Source: an uncultured Prevotella sp. (GTDB lineage: Bacteria; Bacteroidota; Bacteroidia; Bacteroidales; Bacteroidaceae). From it: a DNA stretch of 64,000 nucleotides. The notes under the pieces are model-generated. The model ran no database searches and had not been told where the DNA came from. It saw nothing but the letters and a program-made list of their open reading frames with translations. The DNA lies in assembly GCA_900315955.1 (NCBI GenBank), contig ONBC01000028.1, forward strand, positions 1 through 64,000. The letters are read 5' to 3'. Positions 61,215 through 64,000 of the stretch are shown in pieces. The translations under genes and the position numbers were made by a program. Position 1 is the stretch's first letter. Every line of letters starts with the position of its first letter.

Positions 61215-61940
61215 ATGAAAGACTTCAATATCATCATTGTTGAGGATGTGCCCCTCGAACTGAAAGGCACGGAAGGAATCATCGCTAACGACATACCCGA
61301 GGCGCATGTCCTTGGCACGGCCTCCGATGAGACCACTTATTGGAAACTCATGCGACAGCAACAGCCCGATCTCGTGCTGCTCGACTTAGGACTGGGCGGC
61401 TCAACGACCGTAGGTGTGGAGATCTGCCGCCACACGAAGCAGAGTTATCCTACCGTGAAGGTGCTCATCTTCACGGGTGAGATTCTGAACGAGAAGCTAT
61501 GGGTCGACGTGCTCGACGCAGGCTGCGACGGCATCATCCTCAAGACGGGGGAGCTGCTCACCCGCAACGATGTGGAAGCTGTGATGAGCGGAAAGAAACT
61601 TGTCTTCAACGAGCCTATCCTCGAAAAGATCGTGGAGCGGTTCAAGAAGAGTGTCAACAACGAGATCATGCGTCAGGAGGCGCTTATCTCTTACGACATC
61701 GACGAATACGATGAGCGCTTCCTCCGCCACCTCGCTCTGGGCTATACCAAGGAACAGATCACGCAGCTGCGTGGCATGCCATTCGGAGTAAAGAGCCTTG
61801 AGAAGCGCCAGAACGAGCTCGTGAAAAAGCTCTTCCCCGAGGATAACGCAGGCGTAGGAATCAATGCCACCCGTCTCGTAGTGAGAGCCTTACAGCTGCG
61901 AATCCTTGATCTCGACAACCTTCACCCCGACGAAGAATAA
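61215..61940 (+). CDS. Response regulator with HTH output
   Basis: 241 residues. Receiver domain (about 1-130) with acidic pocket Glu10-Asp11, phosphoacceptor Asp57 (LVLLDLG) and Lys in ILKTGE (about 109). The output part (about 165-225) reads LRHLALGYTKEQITQLRGMP then SLEKRQNELVKKLF, like a LuxR-type helix-turn-helix but divergent. It starts 34 bases after the double sensor kinase and is its obvious partner. Targets unknown. Confidence 0.82.
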   Translation: MKDFNIIIVEDVPLELKGTEGIIANDIPEAHVLGTASDETTYWKLMRQQQPDLVLLDLGLGGSTTVGVEICRHTKQSYPTVKVLIFTGEILNEKLWVDVLDAGCDGIILKTGELLTRNDVEAVMSGKKLVFNEPILEKIVERFKKSVNNEIMRQEALISYDIDEYDERFLRHLALGYTKEQITQLRGMPFGVKSLEKRQNELVKKLFPEDNAGVGINATRLVVRALQLRILDLDNLHPDEE

Positions 61941-61943
61941 AGT

Positions 61944-62558
61944 ATGCTCAGAAGAAATTGGCTTAGCACGACGATCATCGTTATCCTTATTGCTTATGTC
62001 GTTGTCGTATTAGGTACATGGCTGTGGTCCGCGGCCATGCCCTCTTCCTCCGTGCGTCCGCTGTTGAGCGATACCGGCATCCGCTGGTTCTTCGGCACCT
62101 TTGTGGCCAATCTCGCCCGGCCCTTGCTCATCTGGATCATCCTGCTCGACATAGCAATAGGAGCCTGCGTGAGGAGCGGATTAGGGCGCGCCCTCGGGAA
62201 ACTCTTTCGAAAAGGAGCCGCACTTGACAGCCTTCAGAGGAGAGGATTGTGGTCTGCTTTAGAATTGACGTTGACCGAGCTCGTGGTCATGGCATTGCTC
62301 ATCCTGCCGCGTCACGCCATCCTGCTGAGTGTTACCGGAGCGATCTGTCCAAGCAGCGCTTCAGCGAGTGTCATTCCCGTCATAGCCTTTATGTTGCTTT
62401 CCGCCTCAGTGACTTTTGGATTGTTTTCCGGAACATTGCACAATTATAAAGAAGCCGTGATTCACATATTTCAAGGCGGAAAGCATCTGAAAATCATCCT
62501 CTGCTTCTACGTGCTGCTTATTGAGCTGGCAGCAATCATCGAATACGCGTTGGTATAG
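61944..62558 (+). CDS. Polytopic membrane protein of unknown function
   Basis: 204 residues, starting 4 bases after the regulator stop. About five hydrophobic segments (about 9-30, 50-72, 100-120, 132-158 and 177-200). A basic patch lies at 79-95. I do not recognise a family with confidence; a short piece of an AbgT-like or other transporter is possible. Tight coupling to the two-component genes suggests an accessory membrane role in that signalling unit. Confidence 0.6.
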   Translation: MLRRNWLSTTIIVILIAYVVVVLGTWLWSAAMPSSSVRPLLSDTGIRWFFGTFVANLARPLLIWIILLDIAIGACVRSGLGRALGKLFRKGAALDSLQRRGLWSALELTLTELVVMALLILPRHAILLSVTGAICPSSASASVIPVIAFMLLSASVTFGLFSGTLHNYKEAVIHIFQGGKHLKIILCFYVLLIELAAIIEYALV

Positions 62559-62574
62559 TTATCCTTTAAGAAAA

Positions 62575-63381
62575 TTATTGGATATCCCGATAATCATCAC
62601 TCTCGAGCAATTGCTGGACAGAGATATCCGGATGCTTTTTCATATATCGGGAGATAATGCGCACATAATCAGTATCAAAGACTTCCGATCCCAACGCTTT
62701 GTTGGCCACCCACATAATTTTACCCATGTGAAGATCCTTCTCCAATTGCGTCCGTGAATCATGATTCTTCAAAGGATAAATGCTGAGAAGGTAAAAACTG
62801 ACACAATCGGGAACAATATAGGAGCGGTTCATGGTTTCCAGCTGCTCTTTGCTGTAGCTGAACTTTTTATAGATCGGGTATTTGGCTCCCATGTATTTAT
62901 CGAGCGAGATACCGATCATCTGGTCTCCCACAACGACACTCTGGTCCAAGGCACCAATCTGCGTATAGATCCGGGGCAGCGGAATCTTTGGAATCCATTT
63001 TCTCAGCTTCGTGAACGACTTGCGAAGCCCGTCATTGATATCCTCCATATTGGCGTATTCAAGCTCCACGTCACTGACCAGCGTCTGAAGCGTAGAGTCT
63101 TGATAGAAACGCAGGAAGCGCTCGCTGATGTCATGATCGCTGACATCACCGATACGCAGCATCTTCTCCACAAGCGTGCGCGTTTCTATCGGATACTCCG
63201 TATTCATCTGCTGCAGCGCTGAGAAATCTCCGGTAATGACATAACGGCTCTCCAAACGGTCATAACGCTCCACCTTCATCGCAGATGGATCATCATCATC
63301 GTCGTTTGCCTTGAGCTTGAAATCACACGAAGCGCAGAAGACACACAGTAATAGCAGAATATAATATAATCTGTTAAGCAA
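62575..63381 (-). CDS. GldB-like lipoprotein
   Basis: 268 residues. Lipoprotein signal with Cys19 (FCASC) and, a few residues later, a run of five Asp. The pattern RYDRLESRYVITGD, VVGDQMIGISLDKYMGAKYP, then YIVPDC and a C-terminal MGKIMW and KHPDISVQQLL resembles the GldB family (gliding-motility lipoproteins of Bacteroidetes), which in non-gliding members is of unknown role and may support T9SS/envelope assembly. It converges on the membrane protein above and has a TACTTTTG box at 63464-63471. Confidence 0.65.
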   Translation of the reverse strand: MLNRLYYILLLLCVFCASCDFKLKANDDDDDPSAMKVERYDRLESRYVITGDFSALQQMNTEYPIETRTLVEKMLRIGDVSDHDISERFLRFYQDSTLQTLVSDVELEYANMEDINDGLRKSFTKLRKWIPKIPLPRIYTQIGALDQSVVVGDQMIGISLDKYMGAKYPIYKKFSYSKEQLETMNRSYIVPDCVSFYLLSIYPLKNHDSRTQLEKDLHMGKIMWVANKALGSEVFDTDYVRIISRYMKKHPDISVQQLLESDDYRDIQ

Positions 63382-63463
63382 TATTCTTGATACTTATTGA
63401 TTCTTGATGCTTATCGTTTCCGAAATAATAATCTAAGAGGCACCTATGTGCTCTTTTATTGCG

Positions 63464-63471
63464 CAAAAGTA
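63464..63471 (-). promoter_or_regulatory. Promoter box of the GldB-like gene
   Basis: TACTTTTG followed by CGC on the minus strand, about 83 bases before the ATG. Confidence 0.5.
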
Positions 63472-63592
63472 AGGAAAATAATCGACAGTACCAAATAATA
63501 GACTAAAAAAATGCAAAGAATTGTATTAAAAACGGTTATTCAATGCACATTTTATTAAGAATGTGTAAAAAAGAACGTGAAATATTATGTAT

Positions 63593-64000
63593 TTAACCTT
63601 TCAAATAAGCCAGCACATAACTGTTGCTGACCTCGTAACTGATGTTTACCCGCACTTGCTGACGCAGGTTCTCCACCGTCACTTCGCCTGCTTCTTTTTG
63701 AGCATAAGGCAACAAGCGCATCTCGTGAAACTCGAGATGCTGCTCCGTGAAATATTTATAGACAGCTTCCTTTGCGCACCAAGTAATCAACCGCTCGGCG
63801 AGCGTCGACTGTTGCTCGTCATCCCGGATAAAACGCGAGGCCACCCGGTTGACACGCTCAGAAACATATTCGATGTCCACCCCTACCCGATGAGACCGAG
63901 AGAGCATCATCGCCGCCCAGCCCTCTGTATGGGAGAGGCTGACGAAGTAACCGTCCACCAACGGAGCTCCGTCCTCATTATGACGGATAACAAGCGAATC
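63593..64000 (-). CDS. 4'-phosphopantetheinyl transferase superfamily protein, C-terminal part
   Basis: The 135 visible codons are open to the right edge, so the N-terminus lies outside. The Sfp-type signatures are present: VSLSHTEGWAA, RVGVDIEYV (magnesium-binding Asp) and WCAKEAVYKYF (catalytic Glu, Lys). It transfers phosphopantetheine from CoA to a carrier protein, probably for fatty-acid or other carrier-dependent synthesis. Since the visible part lacks the beginning, AcpS-type and Sfp-type cannot be separated, though the motif spacing favours the Sfp/HetI branch. Confidence 0.85.
   Translation of the reverse strand, partial: DSLVIRHNEDGAPLVDGYFVSLSHTEGWAAMMLSRSHRVGVDIEYVSERVNRVASRFIRDDEQQSTLAERLITWCAKEAVYKYFTEQHLEFHEMRLLPYAQKEAGEVTVENLRQQVRVNISYEVSNSYVLAYLKG

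Overview
The window looks like a chromosomal segment of a Bacteroidales bacterium, most probably Prevotella or a close relative. The evidence is a recurrent Bacteroidetes-type promoter box (TAnnTTTG, sometimes with TTTG about 20 bases upstream) in front of many genes, lipoproteins with Cys lipoboxes followed by acidic or charged residues, a complete SprA (type IX secretion translocon), a fused FeoA-FeoB, a GldB-like lipoprotein and small YVKP-type proteins typical of this group. No rRNA, tRNA, CRISPR array or insertion sequence was recognised. One structural RNA, RNase P RNA, is clear.

Left edge (1-2400) is the accessory part. A leftward unit (two tiny paralogous YVKP proteins, then the start of a lipoprotein running off the window) lies downstream of a 15-bp repeat present in two direct copies (761-775, 796-810) and one inverted copy (1133-1147). 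The enclosed DNA carries an outward TAAATTTG box that points away from the unit at present. A tyrosine recombinase is next door, and its last codons overlap the inverted repeat copy. This reads as an invertible-promoter (phase-variation) switch drawn in the OFF state. A truncated Abi_2-like remnant follows.

The rest is mostly housekeeping in short operons: a giant acyl-CoA dehydratase activase (2484-6953); thioredoxin and TsaE; DnaE; Psd-PssA; DinB, YkvA and a membrane protein downstream of rnpB; an HtrA protease; FeoAB; riboflavin synthase behind a structured leader; a TolC/MacA/MacB efflux operon; a glutamine-amidotransferase operon (PurF-type, CarA, CarB); a lone Wza-like lipoprotein; a small helicase-associated-like protein with asparaginase; and a leftward M48 protease/NfeD/SPFH/WecB operon. 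Then come RuvA (frameshifted here) and SprA, MetY and CysK, an AlbA_2 (Schlafen-type) protein, UvrA, and a BASS-type transporter. The last part holds a two-component system with an unusual double sensor, a membrane protein, a GldB-like lipoprotein and a partial phosphopantetheinyl transferase.

Intergenic DNA is not empty. It holds several palindromes, GAAGTCC-type short repeats, a 21-bp-arm nested inverted repeat before ruvA, and a small transcription unit (53118-53558) with a strong leftward promoter, a tandem-repeat leader, a 30-residue membrane peptide and a terminator.
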